Positions 1 through 7,275 of a stretch of DNA of 23,797 nucleotides are shown here, in pieces (position 1 is the stretch's first letter; each line of letters starts with the position of its first letter). The stretch is from JBJXGF01 sp046153015 (GTDB lineage Bacteria > Actinomycetota > Acidimicrobiia > Acidimicrobiales > CAIXPF01): the NCBI GenBank assembly GCA_046153015.1, contig JBJXGF010000119.1, positions 1-23,797 on the forward strand. The letters run 5' to 3'. Made by a program: the position numbers and the translations under genes. The notes under the pieces are model-generated. The model did no database searches, had not been told where the DNA came from, and saw only the letters and a program-made list of their open reading frames with translations.

Positions 1-186
1 CCGGGGCAACCGCCGCCGGCACGCCGAGCCAGCTGCGGGCCTGAGCTGATCGACGCGATCGGCACGAGGATCGGTGGTCGAGGACCTCGGGCCCTGGGCG
101 TCAACCCCTGTGCTGGACGAGCATGCACGATGTGGGACGCCCGATGACCACGGCGGAACTGGTCGCTGCCGCGGACCTCCAGTTTG

Positions 187-1218
187 ATGAACGCGATGCT
201 CGGCGCCTACGGATGGGATGACCACTGTTCGGCGCTCTTCGCCCGTTTCTCGGGCGATGACACCGAACCAGGCCGCATCGTGCGCCATGATCGCGCTGCG
301 CCGCTCGCCGCGACGTCGCGCGGACTCGTCCATCTGCCGGTGCGGCGCACCATCGGCGAGCTGACGGTCGGCGATTGGGTCGTCGTCGAGGGCAGCGAAG
401 TCATCGTCGACCGCCTCGAACGCTCGTCCCTGCTCCGCCGCCGCGATCCCGGGGCTGACGAGCAGCTCCTCGCCGCCAACATCGACGTCGTGGCCATGGT
501 GTTCGGCGCCGACCGACCACTCAAGGCCGGTCGCTTGTTCCGCATGCGGACCCAGATCTGGGATGCGGGAGCGGTCCCGCTGGTCGTGCTCACCAAGACC
601 GATCTCGTTGAGGACGACGGTGGGGTCGAGGCGCTCATCGGCCGGGTGCACGAGATCGACCCGCTGCTCGATGTCGTGGCGGTCTCTTGCGTGACCGGCG
701 CGGGTCTCGAGAACCTCCGCCGTCATGTCCGCAGGAAGACGCTGGCGCTGGTGGGCGAGTCGGGCGCGGGCAAGTCAACGCTGGTGAACTCCCTCGTCGG
801 GGGCGACGTCGCAGCGGTGTCGGCTGTTCGGGCCACCGACCACCGGGGTCGTCACACGACCACGTCGCGGGAGCTGCACCCGCTCCCCGGCGGAGGTGTG
901 CTCGTCGACACGCCAGGGCTGCGTGAGGTCGGCCTCTGGACCGACGAGTCGAGCGTCGACTCCGTCTTTCCCGAGATCGAGGAGCACGCCGTGGCGTGCC
1001 GCTATCGGGACTGCACCCACGGGCCCGAGCCGGGCTGTGCCGTACGTGCAGCGGTGGCGGGCGGCCAGGTGTCGCCCGAACGGTTCACCGCGTGGGAGTC
1101 ACTGCGCCGAGAGGCGAGGGCCGCGGCGTTGCGGGCCGACGAACACGGCCGGCGGGCTGCCGAACGCCGCTTCGGCCGGGCCGTCAAGAACTACAAGCGT
1201 TTCAAGAACGATGGCTGA
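187..1218 (+). CDS. rsgA: Ribosome small subunit-dependent GTPase A (RsgA)
   Basis: RsgA is a GTPase that checks late maturation of the 30S subunit in the cytoplasm. The protein shows the circularly permuted GTPase order of the family: G4 TKTD near residue 136, then the P-loop GESGAGKST near 190, then G3 DTPG near 241. A C-terminal zinc site follows (Cys, Cys, His, Cys spread over about 14 residues from 271). An OB-fold-like N-terminus precedes the GTPase domain. The length of 343 residues is normal. The ATG at 187 was chosen; an in-frame TTG lies directly before it at 184 and no clear Shine-Dalgarno separates the two. The gene stands alone and converges on the heliorhodopsin gene. The 204 bases between them show no gene and no convincing terminator. 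Confidence 0.95.
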   Translation: MNAMLGAYGWDDHCSALFARFSGDDTEPGRIVRHDRAAPLAATSRGLVHLPVRRTIGELTVGDWVVVEGSEVIVDRLERSSLLRRRDPGADEQLLAANIDVVAMVFGADRPLKAGRLFRMRTQIWDAGAVPLVVLTKTDLVEDDGGVEALIGRVHEIDPLLDVVAVSCVTGAGLENLRRHVRRKTLALVGESGAGKSTLVNSLVGGDVAAVSAVRATDHRGRHTTTSRELHPLPGGGVLVDTPGLREVGLWTDESSVDSVFPEIEEHAVACRYRDCTHGPEPGCAVRAAVAGGQVSPERFTAWESLRREARAAALRADEHGRRAAERRFGRAVKNYKRFKNDG

Positions 1219-1422
1219 CCCGCTCCAGTGCCGTCGACGCATTTCGGCGCTGGCCCTACTCGCGCCTCTCGGAGCGGACCGACGCGAACGCGCGGCAGTA
1301 GTCGGTGAGCCATGTGGATCTGGTGGCGCCTGGTCGGCACGATCTTCGCGCCGGGTCCGAATGACCTACACCTTGCCAGTAGGAGGCCACCGCTGCGTCG
1401 AACTCGGCGCGGTCTAGAAACG

Positions 1423-2247
1423 TCAGTTGGCGAGCGACCCGGCGTAGATCTGCCAGGCCAGCACGGACTTCGCTGCGAGGCTGAGCACGAGATAGGTCTT
1501 CTCGCCGAAGGCATAGTCGCGCCAGCGGCCGATGCCTCGGTATTGAAGCCACTGGTTCAGGCCGAAGCTGAAGAAGAAGACGAGCTCGGCAACGACAATC
1601 CCGTACACGAAGCCGGGCACGGTGTCGGCTCCGATGACGTTCACCCAGATCGCCGCCCACGGCGCAACACCCGCGATCGTGCCGAACCAGAACGGCATCA
1701 TCGTCGTCGAGGCCCGACCGGGCGGATTCATGCGTTCCTGTAGCCAGCCGAACAGGATCATGGCGACGTTTGCACCGCCGATCGCCAACACGGTGGTGAT
1801 GTCGGTTATGCCGCTATAGAAGGCGATCAGCAGCACCATGAGGGTGGCGCTGAGTGAGTACTCCATCCATCGGAAGCGGTTGATGCCACGGCCCAGATCG
1901 GTTTCGTACCTCCTGCGGGCGAACGTGGCCGTGGCGAGGTGGTCGAACGCGGCCAGCGCCAGGAAAACGGCGATGGCCAGACCGATGGTGACATCGAACA
2001 GCCCCTGCGGCGTCGCCAATCGGGTGCCCGGCGGCCCCTGGGGGAAGGTGGAGGTAACCGTGATGGCGAAGTCGCTCGCCAGCGCAAGGATGAGCACCGC
2101 CTGCACGGCGTGCAGCACCGTCAGGCCGATGTTCCACCTGCGCAGGTTCGCGAGGCGCGCCGGCGTGACACCGGAGGCGATGACTTCGCTGCCGCCCGGA
2201 CGGCGTTGGGGTATGGGGTTCTCGGCCATGGCGTGAGTAATTGACAC
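1423..2247 (-). CDS. Heliorhodopsin
   Basis: Heliorhodopsins are seven-helix retinal proteins with the N-terminus inside the cell, distant from type 1 rhodopsins; their role is unsettled (light sensing or transport regulation has been proposed). The 274-residue product carries family hallmarks: RWMEYSLS in helix 3, with Glu129 as the expected Schiff-base counterion; GWLQE before the helix 4-5 loop; PFWFGTIAGVAPW; PGFVYGI; and LSLAAKSVLAWQ in helix 7, with Lys260 as the retinal Lys. His46 and His103 lie where the intracellular-side histidines of the family occur. The start is GTG 2247, with a weak GAG-type ribosome site; ATG 2229, six codons in, is a real alternative. The gene is divergent from the B12-binding regulator, which suggests light control. 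No retinal-forming dioxygenase is in the window, so retinal must come from elsewhere in the genome or the environment. Confidence 0.96.
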   Translation of the reverse strand: MSITHAMAENPIPQRRPGGSEVIASGVTPARLANLRRWNIGLTVLHAVQAVLILALASDFAITVTSTFPQGPPGTRLATPQGLFDVTIGLAIAVFLALAAFDHLATATFARRRYETDLGRGINRFRWMEYSLSATLMVLLIAFYSGITDITTVLAIGGANVAMILFGWLQERMNPPGRASTTMMPFWFGTIAGVAPWAAIWVNVIGADTVPGFVYGIVVAELVFFFSFGLNQWLQYRGIGRWRDYAFGEKTYLVLSLAAKSVLAWQIYAGSLAN

Positions 2248-2513
2248 TAAACTCTACTAACGCTTGATGGGCGGGCGGCATTCCCACGAGATCGCCGAGG
2301 CGATGGCGCCCGCGCGCCTCCAACCGGGGCCACCGCGGCTATCGGCGACCATCAACCGGTCGCGTCGCAGAGGGACAACCGCGTCGCGGTCATCCCCTGG
2401 GTCGGCGGGCGAGACCGGCTTGGAATAAAGCAGGCTAAAGAGGGTTGACGTGGTTGCGTGATGATCGACTCAGCGAGCCCGGCCTCCTTCTGGCGCCTTT
2501 TCCTGGGGGGATC
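2248..2513. promoter_or_regulatory. Divergent control region between heliorhodopsin and CarH-like gene
   Basis: This 266-base spacer must hold the promoters of both divergent genes. On the heliorhodopsin side, TAGAGT (minus strand, 2256-2251) could be a -10 box, and the pentamer ACTAA occurs at 2246-2250 and 2256-2260, ten bases apart. On the regulator side, TAAAG occurs at 2426-2430 and 2436-2440, also ten bases apart, followed by TTGACG at 2445. A strong ribosome site of six G lies just before ATG 2514. The short phased direct repeats could be operator half-sites for a MerR-like protein, but no match to a published CarH operator was established. No small gene was seen. Confidence 0.4.
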
Positions 2514-3296
2514 ATGACGAGTGCCGAGGCGCTCGACTTGCAGACCGCTGCCGACCGGCTCGGGGTGCATTATCAAACCGCGTATCGATGGGCCCGTTCC
2601 GGGGTGCTCGAAGCGTCATTGGTGGCGGGTCGCTATCGCATCGACCCCGACGCATTGTCCCGGTTCGCGGCCACGCGGTCGCGACCGACACGTCCGTCAC
2701 CCCGTCGCCCGAGGGACGGCTTCGAGCGGCTGAGGGATCGCCTCCATGCACAGCTCGTCGGCAACGAGGAGCGTGCTGCCCGCCGCCTCGTTGCCGACTT
2801 GCTGCGCGATGGCGTATCGGTGACCACGACCATCGAAGAGGTCATCGCGCCGGTCATGCGCCGGATCGGCGAGAACTGGGCGGCGGGCCGAACCACCATC
2901 GCCGAGGAGCACCAGGCGTCGGCCATTGTGGAACGGGTCCTCGCCGCGAACCTGCCATCGCCGCGGGGGCGTCGCCGCGGCGTCGCGGTGGTTGCGGCGC
3001 CGTCCGGCGACCGGCACGCGCTGCCGACGCTGATGGCCGCGGCCGCGTTGCGTGAGGACAACTGGCGCGTGCGCCACCTCGGGTCGGACCTTCCTGGCGA
3101 TGAGCTCTCCCGGTTGTGCGCAGCCGAGGCGGTGGACCTCGTCGTGCTGACGGTCACCAATGCCGAGGCGCTCGAGGCTGCCGCCCGTGCCGCTGCGACG
3201 TTGGAGCAGCTGGGCACGCCGGTTCTCATCGGCCACCCCGGCGCCAGCCTCAACGAGCTGCAGCGTCTCGCTCGCCGAAGTCGCCTTCGTTCATGA
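2514..3296 (+). CDS. B12-binding, CarH/LitR-like light-responsive transcriptional regulator
   Basis: CarH/LitR proteins bind DNA in the dark as adenosylcobalamin tetramers and release it in light. This 260-residue protein has an N-terminal helix-turn-helix of the excisionase/MerR type (about 7-52: LDLQTAADRLGVHYQTAYRW), a linker rich in Arg and Pro, a helical B12-cap domain (70-145) and a Rossmann-like cobalamin domain (155-255). The cap holds Trp122, then nine residues, then Glu132-His133, the exact Wx9EH spacing of CarH photosensors. The lower-axial ligand is seen as Asp166-Arg-His168, but Pro171 replaces the usual Gly of DxHxxG. ATG 2514 has a strong GGGGGG ribosome site; an in-frame TTG at 2445 is less likely. 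It heads a plus-strand operon and probably controls it and the divergent heliorhodopsin. Confidence 0.9.
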   Translation: MTSAEALDLQTAADRLGVHYQTAYRWARSGVLEASLVAGRYRIDPDALSRFAATRSRPTRPSPRRPRDGFERLRDRLHAQLVGNEERAARRLVADLLRDGVSVTTTIEEVIAPVMRRIGENWAAGRTTIAEEHQASAIVERVLAANLPSPRGRRRGVAVVAAPSGDRHALPTLMAAAALREDNWRVRHLGSDLPGDELSRLCAAEAVDLVVLTVTNAEALEAAARAAATLEQLGTPVLIGHPGASLNELQRLARRSRLRS

Positions 3297-3327
3297 CCTC
3301 AACGCTGGCCGCCATGCCGCCCCGCTC

Positions 3328-3714
3328 GTGAAGGCCCGTTGGACCGAGCGCGAGATCGCCGCTCCCGTCGAAGTCGTCTGGGCGCTGCTGGTCGATGTCA
3401 ATCGATGGCCCGAATGGGGACCGTCGGTCCGTCGTGCCGAGCTGAGCACGCCACACCTGCAGCTCGGCAGTCGGGGCCGCGTGACGACGGTGTTGGGGGT
3501 TACGGCGCCGTTCGTCATTACGCGCTTCGAACCGGGAAAGTCCTGGTCGTGGGCTGTCGCCGGTGTCCGCGCCACCGATCACCGCGTCGATGACATCGGC
3601 AACGGCCGGAGCCGAGCGGCGTTCGGTGTGCCATTGGTCGCGTTGCCCTATCTCGCCATCTGTCGCGTGGCGCTCCGTAGGGTCAGTGCGCTCGCAGAGG
3701 GAGAACAGGTGTGA
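3328..3714 (+). CDS. SRPBCC-family (polyketide cyclase/dehydrase-like) protein
   Basis: A small 128-residue START/Bet v1-like fold protein. The opening matches the family pattern: REIAAPVEVVWALLVDVNRWPEWGPSV, then a basic strand region and a WSWAV strand around residue 75. Such proteins bind hydrophobic ligands in a central cavity; the ligand here is unknown. The only plausible start in frame is GTG 3328, 31 bases after the regulator stop; no clear ribosome site is visible, so translation may depend on the upstream gene. The stop overlaps the next start as GTGA at 3711-3714, so it is probably translationally coupled to the SDR-DUF2867 gene. Companion SRPBCC and SDR genes near CarH/LitR regulators occur in other bacteria, which supports a light- or stress-linked role. 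Confidence 0.8.
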   Translation: MKARWTEREIAAPVEVVWALLVDVNRWPEWGPSVRRAELSTPHLQLGSRGRVTTVLGVTAPFVITRFEPGKSWSWAVAGVRATDHRVDDIGNGRSRAAFGVPLVALPYLAICRVALRRVSALAEGEQV

Positions 3715-5186
3715 GGGTCGCAGTAATCGGAGCCACCGGATATGTCGGCGGGCGACTGGTCCCGGAGCTCCTGGCTGCGGGCCACCAGGTCCGCTGCCTT
3801 GCCCGCACACCAAGCCGGTTGAACGACGTGCCCTGGCGCCACGATGTCGACGTCGTCGCCGCCGATGTCCTCGACCGCTCATCCTTGGAGGCCGCCTTCG
3901 CCGGCGAAGAGGCGGTGTTCTACCTGGTGCATGCCCTCGGCCAATCTGGCGACTTCGAGGAGACGGACCGCATCGGCGCCGAGAACACCCAACGCGCGGC
4001 CGATGCGGCTGGGGTGTCGCGACTGGTCTACCTGGGCGGCCTGGGTGAGGATGACCCGGCGAAGCTGTCGGCCCATCTGGCCAGTCGGCACGAGGTCGGC
4101 CATATCCTCGCAGCCGGGCCGGTCCCCGTGACCGAGCTCCGGGCCGCCGTGATCATCGGTTCGGGCAGCGTGTCCTTCGAGATGCTGCGCCACCTCGTCG
4201 AAGTGCTGCCAGCCATGGTGTGCCCCCGTTGGGTGACGACCACGAGATGTCAGCCCATCGCCATCGCCGACGTGCTGCACTACCTCGTCGCAGTGCTCGA
4301 TCGGCCGGAAACCAAGGGAAGGGTGCTGGAGATCGGCGGGCCTGACGTGCTCACCTACCGGCAGATGATGGACCGCTACGCCGCCGTCGCCGGGTTGCGC
4401 CGGCGCATCATCGTGCCCATCCGAGTTCTGTCACCGCGCCTGTCCTCGCATTGGATCAACCTGGTGACACCTCTGCCCTATCGCCTGGCGCGGCCGCTGG
4501 TCGACAGCCTCGTCAACGACGTGGTCGTCGACCCGGCCCGGGTCATCGGCAACGTCGTGGCCCACGAACCTCTCTCCTTCGACGAGGCCCTGCGCCGTGC
4601 GATGAGCCGAGTGCAAGACCTCGACGTCGCCACGACCTGGATGGACAGCGCGCCGTCGGGGAGCCCGGCTGCCCCGATGCCCCAGGATCCCGACTGGTCG
4701 GGCGGCACGGTGTACCAGGACCGCCAAACCGTCCTCACCGACGCGCCGCCCGAGGTGCTGTTCGCCACGATCTGCGGCGTCGGAGGTGCGCGTGGCTGGT
4801 ACGTGGCCAAGCCGCTCTGGGCGATGCGAGGGTGGCTCGACAAGCTCATCGGCGGGGTCGGCATGCGTCGAGGCCGCCGGCACCCGGACCGCCTTCGTGT
4901 GGGCGACGCGGTGGATTTCTTCCGAGTCGAAACCTACGAGCCGCCCCGCCTGCTCAGGCTGCGGGCCGAGATGAAGGTTCCCGGTGACGCATGGCTGCAG
5001 TGGGACCTGGGGACCGACGAGAAAACGGGCCGCACCACCCTGTGCCAGTTGGCGCGGTTCCACCCCCGTGGGATCGCCGGTCGGCTCTACTGGTGGTTGC
5101 TGCTCCCCGTGCATGCGGTGATCTGGCGCGCCTTGGCGCGTCGCCTCGTGGCCGACGCCGCAGCCCGGGTGCGTCAAGAACGCTGA
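3711..5186 (+). CDS. SDR-family NAD(P)-binding protein fused to DUF2867
   Basis: A 491-residue two-domain protein. The N-terminal part (1 to about 300) is an NmrA-like atypical short-chain dehydrogenase with the nucleotide motif GATGYVGG at 7-14, an acidic VVAADVLD strand, and no classical YxxxK pair in the expected place. The C-terminal part (about 340-485) matches DUF2867, with WYVAKPLWAMRGWLDKLIGG and a hydrophobic RLYWWLLLPVH segment near the end that may contact membrane. E. coli YbjT has a similar architecture. The substrate is unknown; quinone or lipid-like substrates are a guess. The GTG start overlaps the upstream stop by four bases (GTGA). The 3' end overlaps the convergent DUF2071 gene by 13 bases. 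Confidence 0.88.
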   Translation: MRVAVIGATGYVGGRLVPELLAAGHQVRCLARTPSRLNDVPWRHDVDVVAADVLDRSSLEAAFAGEEAVFYLVHALGQSGDFEETDRIGAENTQRAADAAGVSRLVYLGGLGEDDPAKLSAHLASRHEVGHILAAGPVPVTELRAAVIIGSGSVSFEMLRHLVEVLPAMVCPRWVTTTRCQPIAIADVLHYLVAVLDRPETKGRVLEIGGPDVLTYRQMMDRYAAVAGLRRRIIVPIRVLSPRLSSHWINLVTPLPYRLARPLVDSLVNDVVVDPARVIGNVVAHEPLSFDEALRRAMSRVQDLDVATTWMDSAPSGSPAAPMPQDPDWSGGTVYQDRQTVLTDAPPEVLFATICGVGGARGWYVAKPLWAMRGWLDKLIGGVGMRRGRRHPDRLRVGDAVDFFRVETYEPPRLLRLRAEMKVPGDAWLQWDLGTDEKTGRTTLCQLARFHPRGIAGRLYWWLLLPVHAVIWRALARRLVADAAARVRQER

Positions 5187-5935
5187 GCGAGCTCGCGAAT
5201 GGGCCGTGGCAGTCCGATGCGCACCTCGACGCCGGGCGACCAGCGGGCGATCGGCTGTTCGGCCGGTGGGCGAAGCCCTGCGGCCCGCGTGAGTGACTCG
5301 TCACATTCGACCACTTCGGCGGCGTGGATCGGCCACGGCGGATGGGCGACCCTCGCCCACATGAGGCGCCGGCCGAAGGTTGTGCCAAGCGCCCATCTGG
5401 CGGTGAGGAAGTGGTCGAGCTCGCTCATGTCGCGGCCGTTGAGTTCGCGGCCGATGCGTACCGCTACTTGGCTCGCGGCCTCACCCTGCGGCCACCGGCG
5501 GCAGGAGGTGTAACGCCTGGTCGCACCCTCGCCGTGGCCTTCGCCGAGGATCGTCATCGCCGACCAGCAGTAGGGGAGGCGGTAGGTGGCGCGGGCCACG
5601 AGCGTGGGCACGAGCCGGGTCACGTCGAGGCTGAAGAACCACACGCCGCGCCGGCCGGCGGGGTCGATGACATAGGTGCGGATGTTCGTTTCGGGGAAGG
5701 TCGAGAGGCGCCCGAAAGGCGGCAAGCCGGGCACGCGGATGCGGCGCATGTGAAAGGGGATCAAGCCGACCCAGGCCGACCCGTCGTAGGTGTCGACCAC
5801 GAACCCGCGGGGGAGGAGCGCTTGCACCTCGGCCGGCTCGTAGCGCCAGTGCAGGGCGGTGAGGTCGTACCAGCCCTGCAGCATGACGGGATGGCGCACA
5901 GCATCGGGTGGGCTCGCGGTGATCGCCTCCGTCAT
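5174..5935 (-). CDS. DUF2071 (YqjF-like) protein
   Basis: The 253-residue product contains the conserved DUF2071 features: LQGWYDLTALHWRYEPAEVQALLP near the N-terminus, then WVGLIPFHMRRIRVPGLP, the NIRTYV strand, and GVWFFSLD. The family is widespread and has acetoacetate-decarboxylase-like fold predictions, but no established reaction. ATG 5935 was chosen; an upstream GTG at 6022 would add 29 residues of low-complexity sequence, and an ATG further in is also possible. The gene converges on the SDR-DUF2867 gene with overlapping ends. DUF2071 and SDR-DUF2867 genes often co-occur in CarH/LitR neighbourhoods, so it may be part of the same light-linked set even though it is on the other strand. 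Confidence 0.88.
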   Translation of the reverse strand: MTEAITASPPDAVRHPVMLQGWYDLTALHWRYEPAEVQALLPRGFVVDTYDGSAWVGLIPFHMRRIRVPGLPPFGRLSTFPETNIRTYVIDPAGRRGVWFFSLDVTRLVPTLVARATYRLPYCWSAMTILGEGHGEGATRRYTSCRRWPQGEAASQVAVRIGRELNGRDMSELDHFLTARWALGTTFGRRLMWARVAHPPWPIHAAEVVECDESLTRAAGLRPPAEQPIARWSPGVEVRIGLPRPIRELAQRS

Positions 5936-6146
5936 GACTATCGTGGCAGCCGCCTCTGGCGGGTTGCGCCACTTCTGGCGCCGTCCGCATCGCTCAGCGA
6001 CAGGATCGGCTCCGGGTGTCACAGCTCATGGTGTCCATTCGATGGGTGGCCCATGGAGCCGAGGCAGGCGCTCGAGCGGGCCGGGTTGATCACGAGCGTC
6101 GTGGGTTGTGAGCGCTCAGGAACAAATTCGGACTAAGTGATGTTAA

Positions 6147-6165
6147 GAACGTTAGCCTAACCCCA
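6147..6165 (+). promoter_or_regulatory. IdeR/DtxR-like iron box candidate
   Basis: The stretch contains GTTAGCCTAACC, which matches the 12-base centre of the IdeR/DtxR palindrome exactly; over the full 19-base consensus TTAGGTTAGSCTAACCTAA, 14 positions agree by eye. It ends 16 bases before the start of the mini membrane protein and would overlap its promoter or leader. This is an AT-rich pocket in otherwise GC-rich DNA. Binding is inferred only from sequence similarity. Confidence 0.4.
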
Positions 6166-6181
6166 ATCATAAGGGTCAACC

Positions 6182-6400
6182 ATGCGGTCTCTGCCCCTGG
6201 CGGTCCGAGCACGGCTGCCGTTCCTTGTCGCTGGCTTCCTCTCCTTCCTGCTCTCCGTCTGGCTCTATTCCGTGAAGGACCAGGTGGTGGCTGGGATTTT
6301 CGTCGGGCTGTGGGCGCCGTCCATCTACTGGCTGGGCACCTTGCTGCTTGCCCCCGCGGAAGCCGCTGAGCGGCTCGACCCCGCGAAGGTCCGCTCATGA
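6182..6400 (+). CDS. Small membrane protein, function unknown
   Basis: A 72-residue protein with two hydrophobic helices (about 12-30 and 36-57) and a charged C-terminal tail, AERLDPAKVRS. The N-terminus has several Arg residues, which suggests that it stays inside the cell with both ends cytoplasmic. An AAGGG ribosome site lies six bases before the ATG, which supports real translation. It follows an IdeR-like palindrome, so expression could respond to iron or another metal. No catalytic or metal-binding motif is visible and I do not recognise a family. The 135 bases to the next (convergent) gene appear empty. Confidence 0.6.
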   Translation: MRSLPLAVRARLPFLVAGFLSFLLSVWLYSVKDQVVAGIFVGLWAPSIYWLGTLLLAPAEAAERLDPAKVRS

Positions 6401-6535
6401 GCGGAATGGCTCTCTAGCGGGTCGGATGAGGCGGATCGCCTCGCCCACCGCGCATCGAAGACCGGCCGCTTGCGTCGTGGGCGAAGCGGTGTACCCGGCC
6501 GAGTTCGACAGCAGCGGATCGCCGTCGGGCCGCGG

Positions 6536-7126
6536 TCACGTGCGGGGGTCGGGCCGTCGGACAAGACTGCCGAGCGCAACGACGAGCAGGACGTTGCACG
6601 CCACCGCGAGGGGGGCGATGTTGCCGATGTGGGCCACGGGCCAGGCAACCATCGCGGCGAGGACGAGGGCCGCGTTCGCCCGGTGACGCAGCGCGGCGAG
6701 CGCCGCGGCGATGAGGACGAACGAGATCGGGAAGAACAGCCCGAGCGGCTTGATGAGGTTGGCGGCGCCTGACCGGTCGACCAGCTGCACGTCACCGTAG
6801 GACGTGTGGATGGTGTCGAAGCCGTAGGCGACGTTGCCGGCCAGGCCGATCAGGCCGCAGAGGAGGATCGCTGCGGCGAGCCGGCTGCGGGCCGGGAGCC
6901 ATGCCGCGATGCGGAGCACGACGAATCCGTAGGCGATGGCGCCGAGCACATGGAGCACGCCCGCGGTCGCGTCGTCCCATCCCCGGGCGGCGTAGGTGGC
7001 GTCGGCGGCGAGGTAGAGCAACGGCGCGACGGCGAGAGACGCGGTCAAGAGCCGCTCGGTCGGGGTCGCGGCGGTTGCGTCGGCGCCGGGCCCGGCTGCG
7101 GCGGTCGGAATGGCGGTGGTGGTCAT
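6536..7126 (-). CDS. Six-helix integral membrane protein, function unknown
   Basis: A 196-residue protein with an Ala/Thr-rich N-terminus of about 23 residues, then about six hydrophobic helices (roughly 25-46, 57-79, 84-104, 124-147, 150-168 and 172-190). A loop between helices 3 and 4 contains FDTIHTSYGDVQLVDRSG. The start is well supported: AGAGGAG lies eight bases before the ATG. It is divergent from a membrane-domain LuxR regulator across a 149-base gap with palindromes, so it is a likely target or partner of that regulator. I do not recognise a named family. Confidence 0.75.
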   Translation of the reverse strand: MTTTAIPTAAAGPGADATAATPTERLLTASLAVAPLLYLAADATYAARGWDDATAGVLHVLGAIAYGFVVLRIAAWLPARSRLAAAILLCGLIGLAGNVAYGFDTIHTSYGDVQLVDRSGAANLIKPLGLFFPISFVLIAAALAALRHRANAALVLAAMVAWPVAHIGNIAPLAVACNVLLVVALGSLVRRPDPRT

Positions 7127-7223
7127 GGATCACTCCTCTGCGGGATAGCGGAACGGGTCGGCGCCGACTCTCTCGGCGCCGCCTGACCGTGCGCCACGGG
7201 GATCGCCCTGGAGCTCGAAGATC

Positions 7224-7256
7224 AGGGAAAACCCTGGACTACGACCAGGTCAGGGC
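7224..7256. promoter_or_regulatory. Nested palindromes, candidate operator for LuxR-type regulator
   Basis: Two inverted repeats share bases in the gap between the divergent genes. The first is AGGG-AAAA-CCCT at 7224-7235. The second is CCTGG-7 bases-CCAGG at 7233-7249, flanked on the right by a further GGG. Their location, 20 to 50 bases before the predicted GTG of the LuxR gene, fits an operator for self-regulation and for the divergent membrane protein. This is inference from symmetry and position. Confidence 0.4.
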
Positions 7257-7275
7257 GCGTGCGATCATTCCTGGC

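Noticed and set aside
1..44. Possible C-terminal end of an upstream plus-strand gene (frame 3, stop at 42-44)
   Set aside because: Only 13 codons are visible and nothing identifies a protein, so it cannot be told from chance.
143..220. Short ATG frame before rsgA
   Set aside because: 26 codons, out of frame with rsgA, no ribosome site and no recognisable product.
1256..1422. Minus-strand coding look in the gap between rsgA and heliorhodopsin
   Set aside because: Frame overlaps the heliorhodopsin gene out of phase and has no start of its own in the gap; treated as non-coding.
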